DNA of 11,842 bases from Chrysochromulina parva. Lineage: Eukaryota; Haptophyta; Prymnesiales; Chrysochromulinaceae. The notes under the pieces were generated by a model. That model had not been told where the DNA came from and did not search any database. It was given only the letters and a program-made list of their open reading frames with translations. The translations under genes and the position numbers were made by a program. The stretch covers positions 1-11,842 of the forward strand of contig PJAB01001852.1 of the NCBI GenBank assembly GCA_002887195.1, written 5' to 3'. Below, in pieces: positions 8,601 through 11,842 of this stretch. Position 1 is the first letter of the stretch. Each line of letters opens with the position of its first letter.

Positions 8601-8632
8601 TTGTACTGTGACCAAGCGAAGGTGGAATCCAT
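2603..8632 (-). CDS. Giant Ala-rich hendecad coiled-coil protein with two membrane segments (2009 aa)
   Basis: A single uninterrupted frame. The start chosen is ATG 8630-8632 (context ACAAGATGG, A at -3 and G at +4); the frame runs 48 codons further upstream without another ATG. Residues 12-42 form a first hydrophobic segment. Residues 43-304 hold C62-G-P-C65, an N-glycosylation sequon at N70, and a helical region with Cys at 99, 123, 134, 145 and 175. Residues 305-332 are a strong membrane helix (MLSWLLLLVGCAACLAVGAV). Residues 333-885 are an Ala/Glu/Gln coiled coil with no Cys and 11-residue repeats. Residues about 890-940 are less repetitive (AWWTEFGREYECSP). The remainder is disordered and acidic, with many tandem repeats, ending in the basic tail RTVRKFKRPTR. 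I do not recognise a family. A membrane-anchored scaffold or spacer is my inference; the 11-mers resemble group 3 LEA-type repeats only in pattern. Confidence 0.75.
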   Translation of the reverse strand: MDSTFAWSQYKVNVATGSLLAAAAGSMIFGGGAFFPAATVALPPTPAPAAAQPSFVSTAQSCGPCIPYLNETLMQARRATIAPPLSIPILRPARPKLACLASEADAAATRVHLAAAVWQHAECETARADEHGACEAALAAEHAACAAEQQQALRAAADAAASERAAQAREHELSCRETTQALLDDAHAAAQQRLDKAMARAAAAALQAEADASDKAIKAAEAAAAEAHSAAEPIVTELAGNLAKAEAKAARAQAEAEDALARAATAEADAHTARAAQAVSDAALAHATAQAAAAAASSGAAPPTSLVTMLSWLLLLVGCAACLAVGAVLVLVDTRVAHAARALAGALQLTPVFEKMVAEEVEGKVAAAARAVAAAEAAAAQSAAEAQQSIAAAEAAVAEAASKEAAVEAAVAAADLAVSRAEAARAELEALAAQAIAAAHAETETARQETAATRAAAEAARAAAAKTEASAQHGRVEALAITKAMLTAQDQAASARAQAAEAEARAAQSVAQAAKAEARAAQAEAKVAQAETNAEAKAAQAEAQAQAKVAQVEAKAEAMVAQAEARLEQVQAAAAEAQARAAEAEARATQAETQATQAAQQAAEARTTAAEAQSQAAAALSQASDSATATKAAEDVLERVLKDNDALATELQAAVATALAAEAEAEAAAEAEAEAVAVAAVEAEAAVEAAAAAAAAAASEALARAAAKAAALREAAALREVELVKAELSLVKGALVTALASAAEAEETAAAMEAASEVAAAAAAAELAAAAAVAAAAEEAAAESAASVDVSRMESAEAAAEVAEVVAAVTAEATWLAAALVEAVGRESALVLALEADADLIAALEAALDQSTLDQAAAAQAAALAATATDTAVSVARAAAAIVHRSGAADGMVPLTPSAVVAAIQGLPPAASPDAWWTEFGREYECSPSEFAAVSIVSPSGGAAAGPVLSGPVLSGRFSPLARARALARCSPLATKPEASVPEAALRCSPLATKPEAPLATKPVASVPEAALRESAAAPATEPATAPSSEAAAAVPMIDPMVDPMVLSPGGGFGMAARRRSMGTRRTTPETAPESSSYVRFEAGHEHEDEGEDEDEEVMAQQAAAASAGRGMPAEAPVGGSLALPTVAWRNLLAELVAILKDAAELADCLRHPASAIASRVASAAATRVASTAASRVASTAASRNVSVANSRNVSAAASRAASVGASTAGSPIADAEAAANAAADAAADATAYWAGLVRQSNPLASTRAVVAVHAGSKTPQALPQPKGSPTAFSPGVNVKGAPSNGSSPASSDGVGPTGGTPTGGTPPPQPQPKAEEEEAQQKEEPEADAKAVAGAAGEADAALAECSARGLWPWSSPNLSGSGPVGSKYGSKAADAESPTAEAAAAAGAVADETLADEVGADEVGSDEVVLIAADAASALSERLHLLILRVVEALQQQQQEEEEEQGQGQGQGQGQGRAEALATDMQLQGAPLAEAASLLHKFLHGRCAEGSSGGGGSAQYGASRPLDGAEPMAEALTAFGDFRFGHDETFDETLGVYDEFEGVVEPATPAAAPSPAAPSPAAATTAPAPTPPAISTAALFPILGSVHSSVHSSGLCRSLSSGMSSGMSSGMSSGMSSGMSSGMSEAYLEAFSEAFAEAQAQNGQHEAHASAHHSAQIGKHEALGDVDSLVGAALGAAFGAAFGATQPSFAKGDRAVVDASGGASVHGGGAVVGAFSSELLSPVGVMGSLGDADEGADEGGDEGGDEGGDEGGDEGSYVPFCLGTTAVPDAMGSLDAVDASPYPPAMAAAAEEELPEASAAAEELPEASAAAEELPEASAAEEELPEASAAAEEELSQAPTAAVAVEEAPCMQVLTAAAVVEEAPCMQVLTTAVVVEEAPCMQVLTTAVVVEEAPCMQVLTTAVVVEEALALPASVEDAAAADVPAFVEEAADVPAIAADEPAIAADVPAIAADEPAIAADVPAIAADVPTASQEPAACMPTAVAAETKTLAAPPAGRTVRKFKRPTR
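2716..2850 (-). repeat. 21-bp coding repeat (AADVPAI / AADEPAI)
   Basis: AATTGCCGG recurs about every 21 bp from 2735 to 2819. It encodes seven-residue units that alternate in part between ADVPAIA and ADEPAIA. The array is the last repeat before the non-repetitive basic C-terminus. Confidence 0.9.
2900..3107 (-). repeat. 45-bp coding repeat (VEEAPCMQVLTTAVV)
   Basis: GCATGC anchors fall at 2938, 2983, 3028 and 3073, exactly 45 bp apart. Each unit encodes a 15-residue EEAPCMQVLTTAVVV segment. Four full units carry the Cys, followed by a degenerate fifth unit (EEALALPAS). It is a Cys-bearing repeat in an otherwise Cys-poor tail. Confidence 0.92.
3118..3264 (-). repeat. 30-bp coding repeat (EELPEASAAA)
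   Basis: CCTCAGGCAGCTC recurs at 3148, 3178, 3208 and 3238, exactly 30 bp apart. It encodes ten-residue acidic units EELPEASAAA, with degenerate copies at the edges (EEELSQAP). Confidence 0.9.
3363..3440 (-). repeat. 12-bp coding repeat, six GGDE units
   Basis: CCCTCGTCG recurs at 3363, 3375, 3387, 3399, 3411 and 3423, encoding DEGADEGGDEGGDEGGDEGG. This is a strongly acidic, flexible stretch near the C-terminus of the giant protein. Confidence 0.9.
3752..3829 (-). repeat. 12-bp coding repeat, six SGMS units
   Basis: CATGCCGCTGCT-type units have their Met codons at 3758, 3770, 3782, 3794, 3806 and 3818, encoding (SGMS)6 and then SEAYLEAFSEAF. The spacing is perfect 12 bp with one base change in the fifth unit. 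Confidence 0.9.
4250..4335 (-). repeat. Poly-Gln, poly-Glu and Gln-Gly tract
   Basis: Five Gln codons, five Glu codons and then six Gln-Gly pairs, given by adjacent 3-bp and 6-bp repeats. They follow the short amphipathic stretch LHLLILRVVEAL. Nearby 15-bp units encode DEVGA (about 4406-4455) and TGGTP (about 4718-4748). These are low-complexity, probably length-variable. Confidence 0.8.
5028..5172 (-). repeat. 24-bp coding repeat (8-residue ASRVASTA units)
   Basis: About five or six units of eight residues (SRVASAAA, TRVASTAA, SRVASTAA, SRNVSVAN, SRNVSAAA, SRAASVGA) at 24-bp spacing. Each unit has R followed within three residues by S, so it forms an array of possible basophilic kinase sites (RxxS). 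That functional reading is inference. Confidence 0.78.
5590..5730 (-). repeat. 78-bp coding duplication (CSPLATKPEA motif)
   Basis: Two copies 78 bp (26 codons) apart, starting near 5594 and 5672, encode CSPLATKPEASVPEAALR and a variant with an inserted APLATKP. The next segment upstream in the protein has a 15-bp duplication (GPVLSGPVLSG, about 5765-5800). The region is Pro/Ser/Ala-rich and probably disordered. Confidence 0.75.
6920..7051 (-). repeat. Hendecad (11-residue, 33-bp) repeat in the coiled coil
   Basis: Residues 528-571 are four consecutive 11-mers: AQAETNAEAKA, AQAEAQAQAKV, AQVEAKAEAMV and AQAEARLEQVQ. AQ falls at 528, 539, 550 and 561. Related but less regular sequence extends to about residue 494 on one side and 610 on the other. 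An 11-residue period is typical of right-handed coiled coils and of group 3 LEA-type helices. Confidence 0.82.
7637..7720 (-). other. Second membrane helix of the giant protein
   Basis: Residues 305-332, SLVTMLSWLLLLVGCAACLA and onward to LVLVD, form about 26 uncharged residues flanked by Pro/Ala on one side and DTRVAHAAR on the other. The first segment (residues 12-42, about 8507-8599) is weaker and Gly/Ala-rich. If both span, the two termini are cytoplasmic and residues 43-304 are luminal or extracellular. Confidence 0.8.
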
Positions 8633-8899
8633 CTTGTCGGCGTGTTCGAATGCGTGGCTTGGCGGTGAGTGAAGGCGGGAAGTGGGTGATGTGAAAAAGG
8701 AGGGCGCGTAGGAACGATTCCTGGAAGGATTCGTAAACGGGGCCCGATGGATTTTGCAGGACACTTGATTCAACACTCCACGGGATCGTCCGAGTCCAGA
8801 TCATCCCCAGATCATCGAAAAGATTCGTCGCTTCGCGGTCCAGATTCGCCTTCCCGACGCCTTCGACAGAATGCCGAAATCGGCGTTGACCTTCCGAAA
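8633..8899. promoter_or_regulatory. Short divergent intergenic region (probable bidirectional promoter)
   Basis: Only 267 bp separate the minus-strand ATG of the giant protein from the plus-strand start used for the START gene. Both promoters and 5' UTRs must therefore lie here, or exons extend further. I see no TATA box. A direct repeat of CAGATCATC occurs at about 8798-8817. An ATG at 8747 is in frame with the START gene and would extend its N-terminus into this interval. Confidence 0.5.
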
Positions 8900-10444
8900 A
8901 TGGCGACGTTGCTCCTCGCGTGCACGCCCTTGGCAGCGATGCGCACCTCGAGCACGCTGACATTCGATCGGCACATCTCTGAGTTCATGTCTCTCTTCCT
9001 CGAGTGCGTGCCAGGCTCCAACTCAGCCGCACCTTCGCTCCCCTCGCTCACCAGTCCACTCTGCGCGGCTCACGCCGTTCCCCTTCCAGCGCTCACCGCT
9101 CCCATTCGTCCCCTCACGTGCTGCCGCAGCCCCACCCTCAACCGCGAGTGGAACCAGCGTATGTCCTCGCAGCATGTCGTGCAGGACGCACTGCACGGCG
9201 AGATCGTGCATCAGACCTACGGACTGCCGTGGCCACTCAAGAGCAGAGAGCTCCTGATGCGCTGCACGAACGACGTGGCGCGTGGCACGCAGAGCGTGAC
9301 CGCACGCTGCGCGTCGGTGCATACGGATCGCGTGCCCATCTCGTCGGAGCGCGTACGGATGGAGATCATCGGATCGGTGAGAGCCTGAAGGAACTCCCTC
9401 TCGCCCGTCTCTGCCCCTCTCGCCCGTCTCTGCCCCTCTCGCCCGTCTCTCCCCCTCTCGCCCGTCTCTGCCCCTCTCGCCCGTCTCTCCCCCTCTCGCC
9501 CGTCTCTCCCCCTCTCGCACTGGCCATGCGGGTGATGCCGGGCACGTATGCACACACACACACACGCGCACACACACAAGGGACTTCGCGCATCAGCGAC
9601 GACACTCGCCACTCAGCGCACCCCGGCCGCCTCCTAATACCCCCCGTGCCAGATGTGGAAATTCGACTCGCTTCCCCTCGAGCGCACGCGCATCACGGTC
9701 GAGCTCGCAATCTCGGAGAATTTCACGGTCGGCGTGCCCTCTTTCATCGTCGACTACGTGCAGAAGCACTCTCTCACAGAGTCGATGCGCAACTTCGAGA
9801 GGGCGACGACGCGGCTCCATCTCGGTGAGCATCCTCTGTTCGTCGGATGGCAGCGCACGCGCGAGCAGGCGCGCTGGCGCAGCAGCGGCGGTGGCGGCGG
9901 CGGCAGCAGCAGCAGCAGCGGCAGTGGCAGCAGCAGTCTTAATGGCCCCTCGCCGCTCTGCCACGACGGTGCACTCAGCACGGCGCGCTCAGAACGGCGC
10001 TCGGTGAGCCTCGAGGGCGCGCAGCAGGCTCTCTCGGAGTGCTTCCCAAGTGCTCGCCTTTCGGAGCGCTCGCCTTTCGAAGTGCTCGCCGCCGTGGTCG
10101 CGCTCAGCACGGCGTTCGCCGTTGCCGCCCACGCGCTGCGCGAGTGCGCGCGCCGTCGCAAGCAGACGCGCGCGTGGCGGCGCTGGAAACGCTTCGAGGT
10201 GCGGCGGGGCAAAGGGTCGACAGAGGTGGTCGCGCCGGTACGAGGGCGGCGCGCCGTTGCGGGCGCCCGCGACGGCGCGTCCTCCGCCGGGTTCGCGCGG
10301 AGCTTGTCGGAGCTGTGCCTCCAGGACCTGGCAAGCTCGGCCGACCGAATGCCCGACCACCGGAGCCTGAGCGCGAGCAGCTTGCATGCAAGCGGAGGGG
10401 CATGCCCCTCGCCGAAGCTGTGGAATCGAGCGACCCTCTGGTGA
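8900..10444 (+). CDS. START lipid-transfer-domain protein with C-terminal membrane helix (3 exons, 380 aa)
   Basis: Exons are 8900-9003, 9130-9376 and 9653-10444; the joined frame is 380 codons plus TGA. Residues about 15-187 read as a START (Bet v1-like lipid-binding) domain: FMSLFLDPTLNREWNQRM, then LPWPLKSRELLMR (67-79), RVPISSERVRMEIIGS, and after the second intron MWKFDSLPLERTRIT, with the C-terminal helix VPSFIVDYVQKHSLTESM. START domains bind lipids in an internal pocket. A Gly/Ser linker (about 195-212) leads to a membrane helix, residues 259-279 (FEVLAAVVALSTAFAVAAHA), then a basic tail (RRRKQTRAWRRWKR). This suggests a membrane-tethered lipid sensor or transfer protein; the ligand is unknown. 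ATG 8900 has a fair context (AAAATGG), but the N-terminal START elements look short. A further 5' exon, an acceptor at 8935-8936, or ATG 8747 are alternatives. Confidence 0.8.
9004..9129 (+). other. Intron 1 of the START gene (phase 2, 126 bp)
   Basis: The donor is CTCGA|GTGCGT and the acceptor GCTGCCGCAG|CCCC. Splicing changes LFLE...REWN into the continuous START sequence LFLDPTLNREWNQRM. The intron is 126 bp with no in-frame stop, so unspliced reading would insert 42 Pro/Ala/Ser-rich residues into the domain. Domain continuity is the main argument for splicing. Confidence 0.7.
9396..9519 (+). repeat. 19-bp intronic minisatellite
   Basis: CGCCCGTCTC-type units start at 9402, 9421, 9440, 9459, 9478, 9497 and (degenerate) 9516, exactly 19 bp apart, with C/G variation at one position. 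The array is pyrimidine-rich on the coding strand, which may act as an extended polypyrimidine region. The period is not a multiple of three. Confidence 0.92.
9551..9578 (+). repeat. CA/TG microsatellite in intron 2
   Basis: A run of CA dinucleotides interrupted by one CGCG, immediately downstream of the 19-bp array and about 75 bp before the acceptor. Confidence 0.92.
9880..9936 (+). repeat. GGC/AGC trinucleotide tract (Gly/Ser linker)
   Basis: A triplet repeat in exon 3 encodes SSGGGGGGSSSSSGSGSSS between the START domain and the membrane helix. It is a flexible linker likely to vary in length. Confidence 0.85.
10380..10410. repeat. Two adjacent perfect palindromes centred on GCATGC
   Basis: GCTTGCATGCAAGC (10380-10393, 14 bp) and GAGGGGCATGCCCCTC (10395-10410, 16 bp) are separated by one base. 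They lie in the last exon of the START gene, shortly before its stop codon. Each could form a hairpin in RNA or a cruciform in DNA. Confidence 0.85.
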
Positions 10445-10481
10445 ACGAAGCTGTGGGGAATCGAGCAACCCTCTGGTGAAC
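10414..10481 (+). repeat. Tandem duplication across the START gene stop codon
   Basis: Unit 1 (10414-10446, 33 bp) and unit 2 (10447-10481, 35 bp) share GAAGCTGTGG, AATCGAGC and ACCCTCTGGTGAAC. Unit 1 encodes the last residues and the TGA. Unit 2 repeats them downstream with a 2-nt insertion and one substitution. Confidence 0.85.
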
Positions 10482-10875
10482 GACAACCGGAGTCCCTCGC
10501 CGGCCTGAGTGAAAGGGCATTGGAGTGAAAGGCCATCGAAGGCCATCCGAGAGCCATCCGATAGCCATGAATGAAAGGGCATCGATGGCGACCGCTGCTA
10601 GCTGAGGTGCTACTTCGGGGCGCACCAACTCCGAACGATGCGACCGTACACATCAATTACAATACGCCGAGGAAGTCTGAGGACAACTTGTTGAGCCGTG
10701 GACATGCATCGCGAGGGTGCGCTCTTTGATCTGAGCGGCGAGTCGGCGCGGATCCCGAGGCGGAGGGTGAGCAGTGTGCTGTGTGGCCGTCGGTGCGACT
10801 ACAAAATGATTGAACTTAGGAAGTATGTGTGACCGCACCACTCTGCAGTGACCAGTCGGTGATAACTCTCGTCTG

Positions 10876-10889
10876 TTGAATGCATTCAA
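10876..10889. repeat. 14-bp perfect palindrome TTGAATGCATTCAA
   Basis: A self-complementary AT-rich 14-mer in non-coding DNA, centred on ATGCAT. It is a possible dimeric binding site; no function can be assigned. Confidence 0.7.
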
Positions 10890-10929
10890 TTCCCAGAACA
10901 TCTGTGGAGCGGACGAGCGGTTCGTGAGT

Positions 10930-10976
10930 CCCCCGACCCGCCCTCTCGCGTCTCGCGGCGGGCGGGGTCCGGGGAC
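10930..10976. repeat. GC-rich imperfect inverted repeat
   Basis: CCCCGACCCGCCC on the left can pair, with small bulges, with GGGCGGGGTCCGGGG on the right around a CTCGCGTCTCGCG-containing loop. It is a strong potential secondary structure in intergenic DNA, with no T tract or other sign that it is a terminator. Confidence 0.55.
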
Positions 10977-11527
10977 GGAGTTGAGATGGGCATGGGGAAT
11001 CGGCTAAGAGTAAGAAGTAAGAATCGGCGCGGGGGGACGGATCTCGCGCATGCATGCATAGTTCGCAGTGGAAGCGCCGCGGCGTCTACCGCTAGCTGTC
11101 GCTTCGGATTCGGACAGTCGCACGGGAATCGCACGGGTGACGGGTCGCAGCCACGACTATCTTGTCGGAAGGCCAGGAGCCGAGGAGCGCATACAGCACA
11201 GCAGCCGGAGCCGCCAAGCGCCCATTCGTTGCCCACCCGCCCGCCCTCAACCGGAGCGGCTGCTGAGATAGTATTGAGTTTGAGGAGGACTGAGACTACG
11301 GGCAAAGGTGCCGTGCCGCGTCCTCACCATGTGTGTTGGCTAGTGTGTAGGGGGGATTTGACCTTGGATCCGACGCGTGCGTCGCCCTCCGCCGACCCTC
11401 TGGTCGCGCCGTGTGGGGCCAGCGCGAGGACGCCGATCCCTCTGGTGAGGAGAGCACGTACTTCTGTAAGTGCTGACGATGTGTGTGATGCGTGAACGCC
11501 CACGGGGGCGCGCGGTGTGAACGACCT

Positions 11528-11544
11528 GGTACGACCCTCGTACC
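11528..11544. repeat. Short perfect hairpin GGTACGA-CCC-TCGTACC
   Basis: A 7-bp perfect stem with a 3-nt loop lies about 50 bp upstream of the ATG of the last gene. It is followed by GGGTCCCGGG and a pyrimidine run (TCTCCTTTCTTTTT at 11569-11582). It could be a 5' UTR structure. Confidence 0.65.
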
Positions 11545-11591
11545 TGGGTCCCGGGTTTTCCGGTGAGATCTCCTTTCTTTTTGCGACGACG

Positions 11592-11842
11592 ATGTCCGCT
11601 GGGTTGCTGAATTCATCGCCCCCCGATTCTGTCCTCGATGCGGCGGCTGATGTTGCGATGTCCTTTCCTGCGTCAGAAGAAGACGGTGCTGTATTCGTGC
11701 CGATGGAAAGAGCGGAACTCATCCCCGAATCCCTCTCGGCTGAGCCGTCTGACTTTGATGAGCTATGTATGAAGGTGATCAAGGCCGGCGACATGACATC
11801 CGTGATAGACGACAAGGTTCGAGACGAGGTTCGTTTCGAAGT
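11592..11842 (+). CDS. Unrecognised acidic protein, N-terminal 83 codons (3' end outside window)
   Basis: ATG 11592 opens a frame that is still open at the right edge. The protein begins MSAGLLNSSPPDSVLDAAAD, continues with an acidic, hydrophobic-patterned region (MERAELIPESLSAEPSDFDE), and then enters what looks like structured sequence (LCMKVIKAGDMTSVIDDKV). By eye, third-position GC is roughly 60 per cent, well below the Ala-rich gene, and codon choice is mixed. The start has a moderate context (ACGATGT), and the frame stays open upstream to TGA 11493, so an earlier exon is possible. I do not recognise a family. The composition could mean an ordinary gene of different expression level, a transposable-element ORF or a transferred gene. 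An antisense ORF over the same bases is Ser-rich and less protein-like. Confidence 0.6.
   Translation, partial: MSAGLLNSSPPDSVLDAAADVAMSFPASEEDGAVFVPMERAELIPESLSAEPSDFDELCMKVIKAGDMTSVIDDKVRDEVRFE

Larger units (their letters stand above)
9377..9652 (+). other. Intron 2 of the START gene (phase 0, 276 bp)
   Basis: The donor is GGATCG|GTGAGA and the acceptor CCCCCGTGCCAG|ATGTGG. CTAAT lies 15-20 bases before the acceptor as a good branch-site candidate. Unspliced reading meets TGA within four codons (GSVRA stop). Splicing joins MEIIGS to MWKFDSLPLERT in the right order for a START domain. Confidence 0.85.
10445..11591. other. Region without a supportable gene
   Basis: After the stop-codon duplication, a degenerate array of GGCCATCCGA/GAGCCATCCG-like segments and GTGAAAGGGCAT motifs spans about 10507-10590. 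The remaining sequence to 11591 has a lower GC content than the rest of the window and no ORF with domain-like composition. It holds the 3' UTR of the START gene, a GC-rich imperfect hairpin (10930-10976), a 14-bp palindrome (10876-10889) and a short hairpin (11528-11544). A GTAAGT at 11466-11471 resembles a 5' splice site but has no convincing partner. Confidence 0.5.

Noticed and set aside
8633..8776. A longer N-terminus for the giant protein, starting upstream of ATG 8632
   Set aside because: The frame stays open for 48 more codons, but the upstream start would be GTG. The first ATG, at 8632, has a good initiation context and directly precedes the hydrophobic segment.
8747..9388. The 213-codon plus-strand ORF taken as a complete single-exon protein
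   Set aside because: It breaks the START domain with a Pro/Ala/Ser insertion and ends just after MEIIGS. Splicing at 9004-9129 and 9377-9652 restores the domain.
11300..11592. A retrotransposon LTR and primer-binding site before the last ORF
   Set aside because: The only hint is TGGTACGACCC near 11527, which is better explained as one arm of a hairpin. No terminal repeat pair or polymerase motif is visible in the window.
10600..11600. tRNA, snRNA or snoRNA genes in the right intergenic region
   Set aside because: I found no cloverleaf with T-loop GTTCRA, no U6-like core and no paired C/D boxes. The short palindromes alone do not support an RNA gene.
11324..11815. A 163-codon minus-strand ORF at the right end
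   Set aside because: Ser/Ala-rich with no structural pattern, and it runs across clearly non-coding sequence. The opposite strand gives a better-patterned protein from 11592.

Overview
This window looks like nuclear DNA of a GC-rich unicellular eukaryote, most likely a marine alga such as a haptophyte or pelagophyte. That lineage call is an inference from four things: very high GC, large alanine-rich proteins, short GT-AG introns with a CTAAT-like branch site, and abundant coding and non-coding minisatellites. There are no bacterial features: no operons, no Shine-Dalgarno sites and no RNA genes that I can see.

Layout. (1) Positions 1-1590, minus strand: the 3'-truncated part of a gene for a type I membrane protein. 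It has seven near-identical 61-residue SBBP (beta-propeller) repeats, a proline-rich stalk, one transmembrane helix and the start of a cytoplasmic part that leaves the window. A good splice acceptor at 1598-1600 suggests that an upstream exon, probably with the signal peptide, exists. (2) Positions 1603-2602: about 1 kb with no gene I can support. It holds an inverted-repeat cluster and a 40-bp minisatellite. (3) Positions 2603-8632, minus strand: one uninterrupted 2009-codon ORF. It encodes two hydrophobic segments around a cysteine-containing helical region, then an Ala/Glu-rich coiled coil of about 550 residues with 11-residue periodicity, then about 1100 residues of disordered, repeat-filled acidic tail. 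(4) Positions 8633-8899: a short divergent intergenic region. (5) Positions 8900-10444, plus strand: a three-exon gene for a START lipid-transfer-domain protein with a C-terminal transmembrane helix. I resolved both introns by frame and domain continuity, giving a 380-residue product. (6) Positions 10445-11591: non-coding sequence with small repeats and hairpins. (7) Positions 11592 to the right edge, plus strand: the first 83 codons of an unrecognised acidic protein with much lower third-position GC than its neighbours.

Three of the four genes are membrane proteins, or look like it, but nothing in the sequence shows that they act together. Two tell-tale patterns support the gene models. Tandem repeats inside the called exons have periods divisible by three (183, 78, 45, 39, 30, 24, 21, 15, 12, 6 bp). 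Arrays outside them (40 bp after a stop codon, 19 bp in an intron, a 33/35-bp pair across a stop codon) do not. The most unusual object is the 2009-residue two-membrane-segment hendecad protein. I do not recognise it as any named family.
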